A stretch of DNA of 8,245 nt from Nitrospirota bacterium (GTDB lineage: Bacteria > Nitrospirota > Nitrospiria > Nitrospirales > UBA8639), in assembly GCA_029881175.1 (NCBI GenBank), contig JAOUNC010000107.1:1-8245 (forward strand), given 5' to 3'. This document shows positions 1-5,968 of the stretch, piece by piece. Position numbers and translations under genes: made by a program. Numbering within the stretch: position 1 is the stretch's first letter; each line of letters begins with the position of its first letter. The notes beneath the pieces are model-generated. The model did not search any database. It saw only the letters and a program-made list of their open reading frames with translations, and was not told where the DNA came from.

Positions 1-963
1 CCAGGCCACGGCATCTTGAATAGCGCCCTCGATGGAACGCTGCGGATACTCCAACTCCCGCTGGGCTTTCGAACAATCGTAATGCTGCATATGAGCCATC
101 ACTTCCACAAAAAATCCCGGAAGTAGCGGTGGCCTGCTGAGCAGAGAACTGAGGAACCATTCTTCCGCTTTTGTGCCCCAACGCGCGAGGGAAAATGGAA
201 CAGGAAAACGTGGAGGTGGCACGCCGATCACTTCCGCAATCAGCGCATGAAGCTCTTGTTGGGTTGTGTTCCAATTCCCCACAAGATACCGCTCACCGAT
301 TCGCCCTCGCTCAGCGGCGCAAATCATGGCGACCGCCACATCCCGAACATCGATCACATTCACGCGTCCGGGTAGATAGACGGGCATCTCTCGCTTGGCA
401 ATCATGCAAATCTGTGTGCCACTCGTTGGCCGCTGATCGTAGGGGCCAAAAAATTCTGTCGGGATGACCACAACCGATGGAATTCCCTCGCTCGCGGCTT
501 GAAGGATTTTCGCTTCCATGGTGGCCTTGGCCATGAGGTAGGGATTTTTGATAAATCGCGTGGCAAATGCACAGGTTTCATTCGCCGGATGTCTGGGATT
601 ATCAGGAAACCCAACCGTTGTCAGCGTACTTGCATACACCAGACGCTCAACACCCGACGCACGAACCGCTTCCAATAAGGGGATGGTTTCTTTGAGGGCC
701 TGTCCTTGGGCAACATCAACGGAAATGGTGCGAGTCGGATAATAGCCTGCCGCATGATACACCACCTGCATCCCATCACAAGCGTCCCGCAACGAGGCTC
801 CATCGTTGAGATCCCCCACAACACGTTGGACATCCAGCCCCTCAATTGTCGAAATGTTACTGGTCGATCGATGAAGAACGCGCACCTCATGCCCATGCTC
901 CAAGAGCGCTCGCACAAGATTCGCACCAAGCTGACCCGTCCCGCCAATCACCAAAGATTTCAT
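1..963 (-). CDS. NAD(P)-dependent epimerase/reductase, extended SDR family (3' end outside window)
   Basis: Reads leftward from the ATG at 963 and stays open for 321 codons to the window edge, so the C-terminus is missing. The N-terminus has the Rossmann dinucleotide-binding motif GGTGQLG (residues 7-13, GxxGxxG), then the acidic beta-strand region ending VVGDL. The active site of extended short-chain dehydrogenases is visible: the YASTLTTVG strand (110-118) with its Ser/Thr, and the Y-x-x-x-K pair at Tyr142/Lys146 in NPYLMAK. VIPTEFFGP followed by DVRDVA is typical of sugar-nucleotide epimerases and dihydroflavonol-4-reductase-like enzymes. The overall pattern resembles the hopanoid-associated epimerase (HpnA) branch, but that is not certain and no substrate can be named. 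No clear Shine-Dalgarno precedes the ATG; it was chosen because the Rossmann strand begins at residue 2. It lies 124 bp beyond the protease-fold gene cluster and is probably a cytosolic metabolic gene unrelated to it. Confidence 0.88.
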   Translation of the reverse strand, partial: MKSLVIGGTGQLGANLVRALLEHGHEVRVLHRSTSNISTIEGLDVQRVVGDLNDGASLRDACDGMQVVYHAAGYYPTRTISVDVAQGQALKETIPLLEAVRASGVERLVYASTLTTVGFPDNPRHPANETCAFATRFIKNPYLMAKATMEAKILQAASEGIPSVVVIPTEFFGPYDQRPTSGTQICMIAKREMPVYLPGRVNVIDVRDVAVAMICAAERGRIGERYLVGNWNTTQQELHALIAEVIGVPPPRFPVPFSLARWGTKAEEWFLSSLLSRPPLLPGFFVEVMAHMQHYDCSKAQRELEYPQRSIEGAIQDAVAW

Positions 964-1055
964 AAGGCACACATGTCTATTAAGTGATGGAACGAAGAAA
1001 CACGAGGAGAGATGGTCAAGGCAACCACATCAGCGCCACAAGCACGACAGGCTCA

Positions 1056-1072
1056 CAGGATTGAAAATCCTG
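1056..1072. other. Perfect 7-bp hairpin between the PEGA protein gene and the epimerase gene
   Basis: CAGGATT and AATCCTG pair perfectly around a 3-nt loop, 16 bp past the stop codon of the PEGA-domain gene. In the direction of transcription no T-run follows the stem, so it does not qualify as a standard intrinsic terminator. It could protect a 3' end or assist termination. The rest of the 964-1087 gap shows nothing recognisable. Confidence 0.4.
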
Positions 1073-1087
1073 CATCCGAACAAGTCA

Positions 1088-2416
1088 CTAGCGGCCAAAA
1101 TTCTGAATCGAATTGAAATCCGCAGAGCCTGGTTGAGAAAAAGCTGGTGGGGACTCCCCTGTACGTATGAGAGAAATGGCCACGGGAATCATGTTGGAAA
1201 AATCCTGGAAGGTCCCGGTGAGATGTTGCCCGTCGTCAGCCAACGTGGTGGTGGATTGCCCCATCGTCCCTAACATGGTGCGGTACATGATCTCTAATTG
1301 ATTGCCCTTCAGCTGGCCTTCTCCTTGTGCCGTTACCACAGTTCCCAAGAAACTGGTTGTCACCTCGGTCATGGTGACATGATTGCCTTGCTGGTTAAAA
1401 ACATAGGAAATGGTCGGTTCCGCCGGATTCTTCCAAACCCCTGTCACCACCAGATCCTGGCCCTCTTGTAACGTCGCCTTCATGGTTCGCCGTTCCCCGG
1501 AACGAATAGCAATGGTGCGTTTCCAAGTTCGAAATCCATCTTTTGTCACCATCACATCATACTCATCCGGCTCTACATCACGAACCACAACTGGCCCTGG
1601 TCCGGTATTGCCAATATATTCTCCATCCACAAAAACTTGAGCCTTGTCAGGTGAGGATTCAATCACCAACGTCGCCATGCCTGGCTGCGGCACAACCGAA
1701 GGGGAAACCACATCGGTGGAATTCGAATCAGGCTCAGGTGATGTATCCGTTGTCGTCGTAGATCGAGGGTAGCCTGGCCAATTCTCGACCGTAAACCTGG
1801 CAATCTGAGCCGGTTTGGCATTGCCGAATTGCCCAGTCACTTCCATCACCACTCCAATCACCTGGCCTTGAAATAACACGGGGCCTCCTGAATTCCCTTC
1901 TGCCACGGCCCCGGAAAATTTCAGAACAGGCCCATCAAAGCCAGAGAGAGTGCCCTTCGTCACCGCCCAATCGTTGCCTCCCACACGCGGAAACCCGATT
2001 AAATGAATCTCCTCTCCACCCACCACCTGGGTCGTAGCATCCCAGGACAACACTTCCACATCCTCAGGCACATCCCCACCCACCTTTAACAAAGCCAAAC
2101 CACGGGGATCGCCTCCTTCCTTCTTCACAATCGTTGCAGAAAACGTATCTTCTTGATGCGTGAAAAAAGTCACCTCTATAGCCTGTGGCACTTCGGCCTC
2201 ACCTTCTACCACATGCGACGCCGTCACAATAAACAGATGTTTTGTACTTTTGCCTGCAATAAACCCCGTCCCAACTTTTCGACCATTCGCAAACTCAGTC
2301 GTAATTTTGACGATACCTTTCTTCAGTGTCCCAATGTCCACCTTCGCCCCAGCCGAAGACAGACCAACCACTCCGATGAACATACACAAGACCAGAATTT
2401 TCATGAAACACGTCAT
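1088..2416 (-). CDS. Secreted trypsin-fold (HtrA-like) protein with PEGA domain and beta-rich tail
   Basis: A 442-residue exported protein, counted from the ATG at 2416. A longer reading from a GTG at 2464 would put 16 extra residues before the signal peptide and has no ribosome site; an ATG at 2404 is also possible. The hydrophobic stretch MKILVLCMFIGVVGLSSAGA (5-24) is a signal peptide, so the protein acts in the periplasm or outside. Residues about 25-215 are a Trypsin_2-type domain: His68 in TASHVVEG, Ser176 in EGNSGGPV, and GGDPRGLALL (101-110), where HtrA proteases have the triad Asp. There is no PDZ domain. A Pro/Ser/Thr-rich linker (about 217-246) leads to a PEGA domain (247-315; FVDGEYIGNTGPG, KDGFRTWKR), a small surface-associated beta-sandwich. 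A last beta-rich module (about 322-420; GVWKNPAEPTISYVFNQQG) is not assigned to a family. It lies 98 bp after the DUF1566 paralogue and is probably cotranscribed with it. Whether it cleaves substrates is open because of the altered Asp site. Confidence 0.9.
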   Translation of the reverse strand: MTCFMKILVLCMFIGVVGLSSAGAKVDIGTLKKGIVKITTEFANGRKVGTGFIAGKSTKHLFIVTASHVVEGEAEVPQAIEVTFFTHQEDTFSATIVKKEGGDPRGLALLKVGGDVPEDVEVLSWDATTQVVGGEEIHLIGFPRVGGNDWAVTKGTLSGFDGPVLKFSGAVAEGNSGGPVLFQGQVIGVVMEVTGQFGNAKPAQIARFTVENWPGYPRSTTTTDTSPEPDSNSTDVVSPSVVPQPGMATLVIESSPDKAQVFVDGEYIGNTGPGPVVVRDVEPDEYDVMVTKDGFRTWKRTIAIRSGERRTMKATLQEGQDLVVTGVWKNPAEPTISYVFNQQGNHVTMTEVTTSFLGTVVTAQGEGQLKGNQLEIMYRTMLGTMGQSTTTLADDGQHLTGTFQDFSNMIPVAISLIRTGESPPAFSQPGSADFNSIQNFGR

Positions 2417-2514
2417 AAAATCTTCATTCTCAAGGCCACAAGTAACAGAGCTGAATCTTGCCACAACTGATCAGTGGAACCAAGCCGGCTAGACAACCAC
2501 ATCACAAAAAATTA
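2417..2514. other. Short gap between the DUF1566 and PEGA protease-fold genes
   Basis: Ninety-eight bases with no terminator hairpin and no convincing promoter. A weak GAAG sits five bases before the ATG at 2416. The short gap and shared direction suggest one transcript for the two paralogues. Confidence 0.4.
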
Positions 2515-3753
2515 TCACTCTTCAGATACCATCGTCCGAACAGCACGGGCAAAGCCTTTGCGCGTCTCCCCCTCCACATACCGTCGATGATCGATTCTCC
2601 CTCGGTCAAAATTCACGAACAATTCCCATGGACCCGTGACAAACACCATCCCTTCTTGGGTCTGACGAATCAATCCATCGGCAGACACGCACACCCACTG
2701 GGTCTTATCAAAGACCCGATCGATAAACATGCCTTCATGTTGGCCAATCGGTTCCAACAAGGAGGCTAATTCTTCAATGGTCGGCAACCGCCAATCCGAG
2801 AATCCACCAACGCGTTGTTGATTCAGTTGTTCAACATACTCCCAAGGCTCTCGCTTTTCGACACCAAACGTCAGCTGGTCTGGCGATCCGCTCTGTTGCC
2901 ACATCAGGCCGGTGGCGTGATCCACCACGACATTCATTCCTGAAAAAGTCTTCGGCTCATAGTCATGCACCATAGTCCCCATCCACCCACCAGGAAGACC
3001 TTCCGCACTTCCATCGAATGGATGGTGAAAACCTTTTTGCTGAATCACATCTTGAAGGTACACGCTTGAAAGCGTGGCCGGTTTCGACCGGAGCGTGACT
3101 CCAAACCGAATTCCCCAACTCTCCAACACATACTGGGCGAGAACTGCCGGGGCCGCATACGCAAACGGAGGGCTGGCTTCGGTGATGATCCCCACCACCT
3201 GATTGCCTTTCAACAGTGGGCCGCCAGAGTTGCCCTCGTCAATTGCGCCAGAAAAGACCAAGTCCCGGCCTCTGCGACCAACCAATTCCCCTTTAGTCAC
3301 AGCCCACGGGGCACCAGCCATTCGAGGAAACCCAAGCACCGTGACGGGATCACCAGACTCCACGAGGACATGGGAATTCAGGGGCAGCACGCGAAGGGAA
3401 TCAGGCAGATCATCTCGCACAACCAGCACGGCCAGCCCCCGAGGGTCCCCGCCTTCCATCCCAAGAACCTTGGAAGCCACTGGACGACCAGGCTCGGCAT
3501 AAAATTGCACAGTGGGCTGAGGATCGCCCTCAATCACATGCGACGCCGTCGCGATAAAGGCCGCGCCTTTTTCCAACCGCACCAGGATTCCCGTCCCAAC
3601 TTTGGCTGCTCCATTCACATGCGCCGTTATCCTCACAACCCCCGACTTCAACCCCTGCACCTCATTGGCCAACACAGTTACCGAGGAGCCAATAACAACG
3701 GCGAGCACCCCACTCAGGCAAACCACCAATACGTTGAGCATTCGACGCAACAT
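2515..3753 (-). CDS. Secreted trypsin-fold (HtrA-like) protein with C-terminal DUF1566 domain
   Basis: A 412-residue exported protein from the ATG at 3753. The frame stays open to 3864, but that extension overlaps the transposase remnant and is arginine-rich, so it is rejected; an ATG at 3741 is the alternative. The signal peptide is about residues 1-29 (hydrophobic core LNVLVVCLSGVLAVVIG, ending VLANE). The trypsin-like domain (about 30-215) has His72 in TASHVIEG, Ser176 in EGNSGGPL, and GGDPRGLAVL (101-110) at the usual Asp site. After a short connector, residues about 274-412 match DUF1566 (Lcl C-terminal domain): DHATGLMW (278-285), GGFSDWRLPTIEELASLL (316-333) and a closing ARAVRTM. DUF1566 is thought to have a C-type-lectin-like fold and is common in bacterial surface proteins. 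There is no PDZ domain. The ribosome site GAAGGG at 3765-3770 lies inside the last codons of the upstream RAYT remnant. It is the middle gene of three paralogues; its role is unknown, and proteolysis or ligand binding are both possible. Confidence 0.9.
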   Translation of the reverse strand: MLRRMLNVLVVCLSGVLAVVIGSSVTVLANEVQGLKSGVVRITAHVNGAAKVGTGILVRLEKGAAFIATASHVIEGDPQPTVQFYAEPGRPVASKVLGMEGGDPRGLAVLVVRDDLPDSLRVLPLNSHVLVESGDPVTVLGFPRMAGAPWAVTKGELVGRRGRDLVFSGAIDEGNSGGPLLKGNQVVGIITEASPPFAYAAPAVLAQYVLESWGIRFGVTLRSKPATLSSVYLQDVIQQKGFHHPFDGSAEGLPGGWMGTMVHDYEPKTFSGMNVVVDHATGLMWQQSGSPDQLTFGVEKREPWEYVEQLNQQRVGGFSDWRLPTIEELASLLEPIGQHEGMFIDRVFDKTQWVCVSADGLIRQTQEGMVFVTGPWELFVNFDRGRIDHRRYVEGETRKGFARAVRTMVSEE

Positions 3754-3764
3754 CGGTGAATCAG

Positions 3765-3770
3765 CCCTTC
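3765..3770 (-). promoter_or_regulatory. Shine-Dalgarno for the DUF1566 protein, inside the RAYT remnant
   Basis: GAAGGG reads on the minus strand 11 nt before the ATG at 3753. It overlaps the final Lys-Lys-Gly codons of the RAYT fragment, whose TGA (3763-3761) is 7 nt before that ATG. It favours 3753 over the alternative starts at 3864 and 3741. Confidence 0.5.
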
Positions 3771-3777
3771 TTTGTAC

Positions 3778-3798
3778 CGACGTTCTGATGGAACGTCG
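3778..3798 (+). repeat. REP-like palindrome copy A (inside RAYT remnant)
   Basis: The 9-bp arms CGACGTTCT and GGAACGTCG (one T-G wobble) surround the loop GAT. The preceding tetranucleotide is GTAC (3774-3777), one base from the RAYT-type GTAG, and TCTTC follows as at copies B and F. Same 9-3-9 geometry as the other copies. Confidence 0.7.
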
Positions 3799-4019
3799 TC
3801 TTCGTTTGATTGAAATTTTTCGGATTGTCCTCATCCAATTCCCATTTGGGGGGATTATCCACAATATATTGGCAAATGTTCTCTAAAGATTGTTCATCTC
3901 GAATAAAATGCTCATAAAACTGCAGCTGCCAGCCAAACTGGGAAATCCCAGCCCTTCGAATTCTCCTGGTACAAACAGACGTGAATTGCCCAATGCTGGC
4001 TCCTATGGGATCTTAAACA

Positions 4020-4044
4020 GTAGAGACGTCCCGGTGGGACGTCT
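4020..4044 (+). repeat. REP palindrome copy B (GTAG + 9-bp stem, loop GGT)
   Basis: GTAG at 4020-4023 is followed directly by AGACGTCCC, the loop GGT and the perfect complement GGGACGTCT. GTAG next to an imperfect or perfect palindrome is the known layout of REPs recognised by RAYT transposases. It lies just before the breakpoint of the RAYT remnant and is in inverted orientation to copy D. Confidence 0.82.
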
Positions 4045-4087
4045 TCTTGTGATCCCCATTTAATACCAAAATACCAACCCACCTCCG

Positions 4088-4108
4088 AAAAGTCCCACCG
4101 GGGAAGAC
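4088..4108 (-). repeat. Possible degenerate REP copy C
   Basis: Between copies B and D, GTCCC-ACC-GGGG with GAAGAC beside it keeps the centre of the REP hairpin, but the outer stem is broken. Read on the minus strand, the loop is again GGT and the right arm starts GGGAC. It may be a decayed third copy or chance. Confidence 0.3.
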
Positions 4109-4175
4109 GAATGGGATGACTCCGGCAACGAGGATTCAATGATGTCCCTAAATTTCTACGCACATCACCATTCAT

Positions 4176-4200
4176 AGACGCCCCACCGTGACGTCTCTAC
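4176..4200 (-). repeat. REP palindrome copy D (minus orientation)
   Basis: On the minus strand: GTAG, then AGACGTCAC, loop GGT, then GGGGCGTCT. The stem has one wobble and one mismatch. With copy B, 131 bp away and facing the opposite way, it forms an inverted pair like the BIMEs (mosaic REP elements) of enterobacteria. Confidence 0.75.
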
Positions 4201-4242
4201 GCGAAACAAGACCAAAGGGTAAAAGGGATAAAGGGGACAGAG

Positions 4243-5709
4243 CTAAGGGACGTCTTGCGCACAGCGAAATCCCAGACTGAGACTCCCATCTTTCGGTTTA
4301 TACCAATCACGGATTGACGTACGCAGGTTCCTAGGAACAAAGTCGTTCCAGGACCCTCCACGGAACACCTTGTAGTCACCACTTGGAGGACCAAGCGGGT
4401 TCTCACGGGGACTGTTTTGGTAATACCTCTCTCCATACCAGTCCTGTACCCATTCCAGAACGTTCCCGCCCATATCATATGCCCCATAGGGACTTTTCCC
4501 GCGTTCATAGGTGCCGACATCCTTCAAACGATCCGCATAGACATTTTCAAACTTTGAATCTTTTCCGAAGTTAGCCGTACTGGAATTGGGTGCAAAGTCG
4601 CCCCATGGATAGATTCGCTTGTCCGCGCCCCTGGCCGCTTTCTCCCACTCAGCCTCGGTAGGCAGCCGCTTGCCCGCCCACCGGCAATAGTCATGAGCCT
4701 CCTGCCAATTCACTCCCGCGACCGGCTTCCTGGCGTCGCGTCTCAAGTCCACCTGCTCCCAATATTCCGGAGTTTCCCGTTTTTCTTCTGTCATAAACCG
4801 TTGATACCGTTCCACAGTCACTTCGTATTGATCGATAAAATAATCTTTTAAATACACATTATGTTCCGGATGTTCATCAGCAGGACCAATGCCCTCCGGC
4901 GATCCCATGGTAAAGGCTCCAGCCGGCACCAGCACCATGGGCGCTCCTTCTTTGCGGGTTTTGGTTTTTGGCAAAATTTCTTGAATTTCTTGTTCTTTTT
5001 TTTTCACATCTGCTTGAGGCTCGCCGGGATGAACCTCAGGGCTCACCCTCACAGACGGGCTTGGCACTACACGAAACCCTTCCAGATAGTTAAGGATGCT
5101 TTTATGGGTAATCCCTAATCCAAAGCCTTCCCTTGTTGACATCACAATGCCCACGATGTGGTCTCCCACAATAATTGGTCCGCCGGAAAACCGTGCATTA
5201 ACATTGGGATCGAGCGAAATGTCCCGACCTATCCTGTTGGAAATATGCCGCTTCAGGATGGCCCAGTCGCCTCCGTCCCCCGGATGGCCGATGACCAGCG
5301 CTTCCTCCCCGCCAGATACCAGTTCGTCCGACTTGCCAAAAGGTAAAACTGCGACACCGTCAGGGATATCCGTTTTCCCCCGCACGACAACAAGGGCCAG
5401 CCCGCGTAGGTCATCATTCAATTCAGCTCCTGGCAGGACCGTTCCGTTCAACGGCACATTGCGCTTGGAGAAAAACTCTACCTCCGGCTGAGGATCGCCC
5501 GCGATGACATGCGCAGCCGTGATAATGTAGAGAATCTCGGGCTCGACTCGAACAATGAAGCCCGTTCCGACCTGCCCGGTCTTGGTCGAAATTTTTACGA
5601 CACCTGATTTGAGGGATGTGAGATCTTCCGCCAAAGCGGATTGTCCCCCAACCATCATCCCCACCAACAGGAGAATCCCCACAACCACGATGGCAGACCG
5701 ACTATTCAT
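4243..5709 (-). CDS. Secreted trypsin-fold protein with FGE-sulfatase (SUMF1-like) domain, probable pseudoenzyme
   Basis: A 488-residue exported protein from the ATG at 5709. The frame extends to 5763, but that part crosses a REP palindrome and puts extra residues before the signal peptide, so it is not preferred. The signal peptide is residues 1-27 (core AIVVVGILLLVGMMVGG, ending SALA). The trypsin-like domain (about 28-210) has His67 in TAAHVIAGD and Ser175 in ARFSGGP; the family's GN before the Ser is RF, replacing the oxyanion-hole Gly with Arg. DDLRGLALV (99-107) has Gly where the triad Asp is expected. A Lys/Glu-rich linker (about 230-255), encoded partly by nine A, leads to an FGE-sulfatase domain (258-488): VPAGAFTMGSPEG, WAGKRLPTEAEWEKAARG, YPWGD, GGNVLEWVQDWY, FRGGSWND, LGFRC. 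Only two Cys occur (342, 483) and neither forms the catalytic pair of true formylglycine-generating enzymes, so a structural or ligand-binding role is more likely. First of three trypsin-fold paralogues. Confidence 0.9.
   Translation of the reverse strand: MNSRSAIVVVGILLLVGMMVGGQSALAEDLTSLKSGVVKISTKTGQVGTGFIVRVEPEILYIITAAHVIAGDPQPEVEFFSKRNVPLNGTVLPGAELNDDLRGLALVVVRGKTDIPDGVAVLPFGKSDELVSGGEEALVIGHPGDGGDWAILKRHISNRIGRDISLDPNVNARFSGGPIIVGDHIVGIVMSTREGFGLGITHKSILNYLEGFRVVPSPSVRVSPEVHPGEPQADVKKKEQEIQEILPKTKTRKEGAPMVLVPAGAFTMGSPEGIGPADEHPEHNVYLKDYFIDQYEVTVERYQRFMTEEKRETPEYWEQVDLRRDARKPVAGVNWQEAHDYCRWAGKRLPTEAEWEKAARGADKRIYPWGDFAPNSSTANFGKDSKFENVYADRLKDVGTYERGKSPYGAYDMGGNVLEWVQDWYGERYYQNSPRENPLGPPSGDYKVFRGGSWNDFVPRNLRTSIRDWYKPKDGSLSLGFRCAQDVP
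4248..4257 (+). repeat. Possible REP half-site at the end of the FGE protein gene
   Basis: GGGACGTCTT at the gene's last codons equals the right arm of REP copy B and its flank. No left arm faces it. It codes for the final Asp-Val-Pro, a common ending for FGE domains, so chance is quite possible. Confidence 0.2.
4936..4949 (-). promoter_or_regulatory. Possible internal ribosome site and start at the FGE domain boundary
   Basis: On the minus strand AAGGAG (4949-4944) stands 5 nt before an in-frame ATG (4938-4936), a better Shine-Dalgarno arrangement than any of the three protease-fold genes has at its own start. Starting here would give a 231-residue FGE-sulfatase domain without signal peptide or protease fold. 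It could equally be a chance product of the Lys-Glu codons in the linker. Confidence 0.4.
4996..5004 (-). repeat. Run of nine A in the linker of the FGE protein
   Basis: Nine consecutive A on the coding strand encode Lys236-Lys238 in the linker between the trypsin-fold and FGE domains. Gain or loss of one base leads to a stop codon within about 45 codons in either frame, removing the FGE domain while leaving the protease-like half intact. Such runs are prone to replication or transcription slippage. Confidence 0.6.
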
Positions 5710-5740
5710 ATGCGATCGACTAGGTACCATGCCCATGTTT

Positions 5741-5773
5741 AAAAACAAAGAGAGACGCCCCACCGGGACGTCT
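5741..5773 (-). terminator. REP hairpin plus T-rich tract: candidate terminator or attenuator
   Basis: In the direction of transcription, REP copy E (9-bp stem with one U-G pair, loop GGT) is followed at once by CTCTTTGTTTTT. A stable stem with a U-rich tail is the form of an intrinsic terminator. It ends 31 nt before the ATG of the FGE-domain protein, so transcripts arriving from the TIR gene would be reduced just before this gene. Confidence 0.45.
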
Positions 5774-5777
5774 CTAC
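5753..5777 (-). repeat. REP palindrome copy E (minus orientation)
   Basis: On the minus strand GTAG is followed by AGACGTCCC, loop GGT and GGGGCGTCT. The left arm and loop are identical to copy B; the right arm differs by one base that still allows a wobble pair. Confidence 0.8.
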
Positions 5778-5846
5778 CAGAAATTCTCTACCTCTCGGAG
5801 CTGCGACCTGCCCTTGAGACATCTATACAATCAGAGCTCCCTCTGT

Positions 5847-5871
5847 GTAGCGACGTGTCGGTGACACGTCG
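5847..5871 (+). repeat. REP palindrome copy F (compensated stem)
   Basis: GTAG is followed by CGACGTGTC, loop GGT and the perfect complement GACACGTCG, then TCTTC. Against copy B the stem differs at three positions and all three are matched by changes on the other arm. Confidence 0.82.
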
Positions 5872-5968
5872 TCTTCAACGCATCAAGCCGTCCAAGAAAA
5901 TGACCTAGCGCGTACAGAACGTCATTGGCCTCGGCACCAGAACCCAATGTCGTCAGGCCATCCAAGAT

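Larger units (their letters stand above)
3761..4012 (-). pseudogene. C-terminal remnant of a REP-associated tyrosine transposase (RAYT, Y1_Tnp)
   Basis: Directly after an in-frame TAA at 4015-4013, an open frame of 83 codons plus stop runs to 3761. It contains ASIGQFTSVCTRRIRRAG, then FGWQLQFYEHFIRDEQSL and QYIVDNPPKWELDEDNPKN. This is the signature C-terminal half of RAYT transposases (W-Q-x-x-[FY]-[YH]-[DE]-H-x-I-R-[DN]-E, Y-I-x-x-N-P-x-K-W). The N-terminal part with the HUH metal-binding motif and the catalytic Tyr is absent, and REP palindromes replace the DNA where it should be, so this is a decayed fragment. One REP palindrome (3778-3798) lies within its last codons. RAYTs mobilise or maintain REP palindromes, which fits the seven REP-like copies in this window. 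It has no ATG of its own and is probably not made as a functional protein. Confidence 0.82.

Noticed and set aside
402..947. Minus-strand open frames of 70 and 108 codons inside the epimerase gene
   Set aside because: They lie in other frames of the clear epimerase/reductase frame, which is open from 963 to the window edge and carries the family motifs.
1056..1072. Anticodon arm of a tRNA
   Set aside because: The hairpin has a 7-bp stem and a 3-nt loop, not a 5-bp stem with a 7-nt loop, and no acceptor, D or T arms can be found around it.
3754..3864. N-terminal extension of the DUF1566 protein to a TTG at 3864
   Set aside because: The added 37 residues are Arg-rich, come from RAYT and REP DNA read in the wrong frame, and would precede a good signal peptide.
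3912..4175. Minus-strand 87-codon open frame between the FGE and DUF1566 genes
   Set aside because: It crosses REP copy B and overlaps the RAYT remnant in another frame; the transposase-like residues are in the other frame, so this is a shadow.
4219..4244. Purine-rich AAAGGGGACAG stretch just past the FGE gene as another mobile repeat
   Set aside because: GGGGACAG-type repeats are seen near RAYT genes in some genomes, but only one copy occurs here and no palindrome surrounds it.
4243..4936. Diversity-generating retroelement target (FGE domains are known variable proteins)
   Set aside because: No reverse transcriptase, no template repeat and no second copy of the C-terminal coding stretch are visible in this window. 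A repeat outside the window cannot be excluded.
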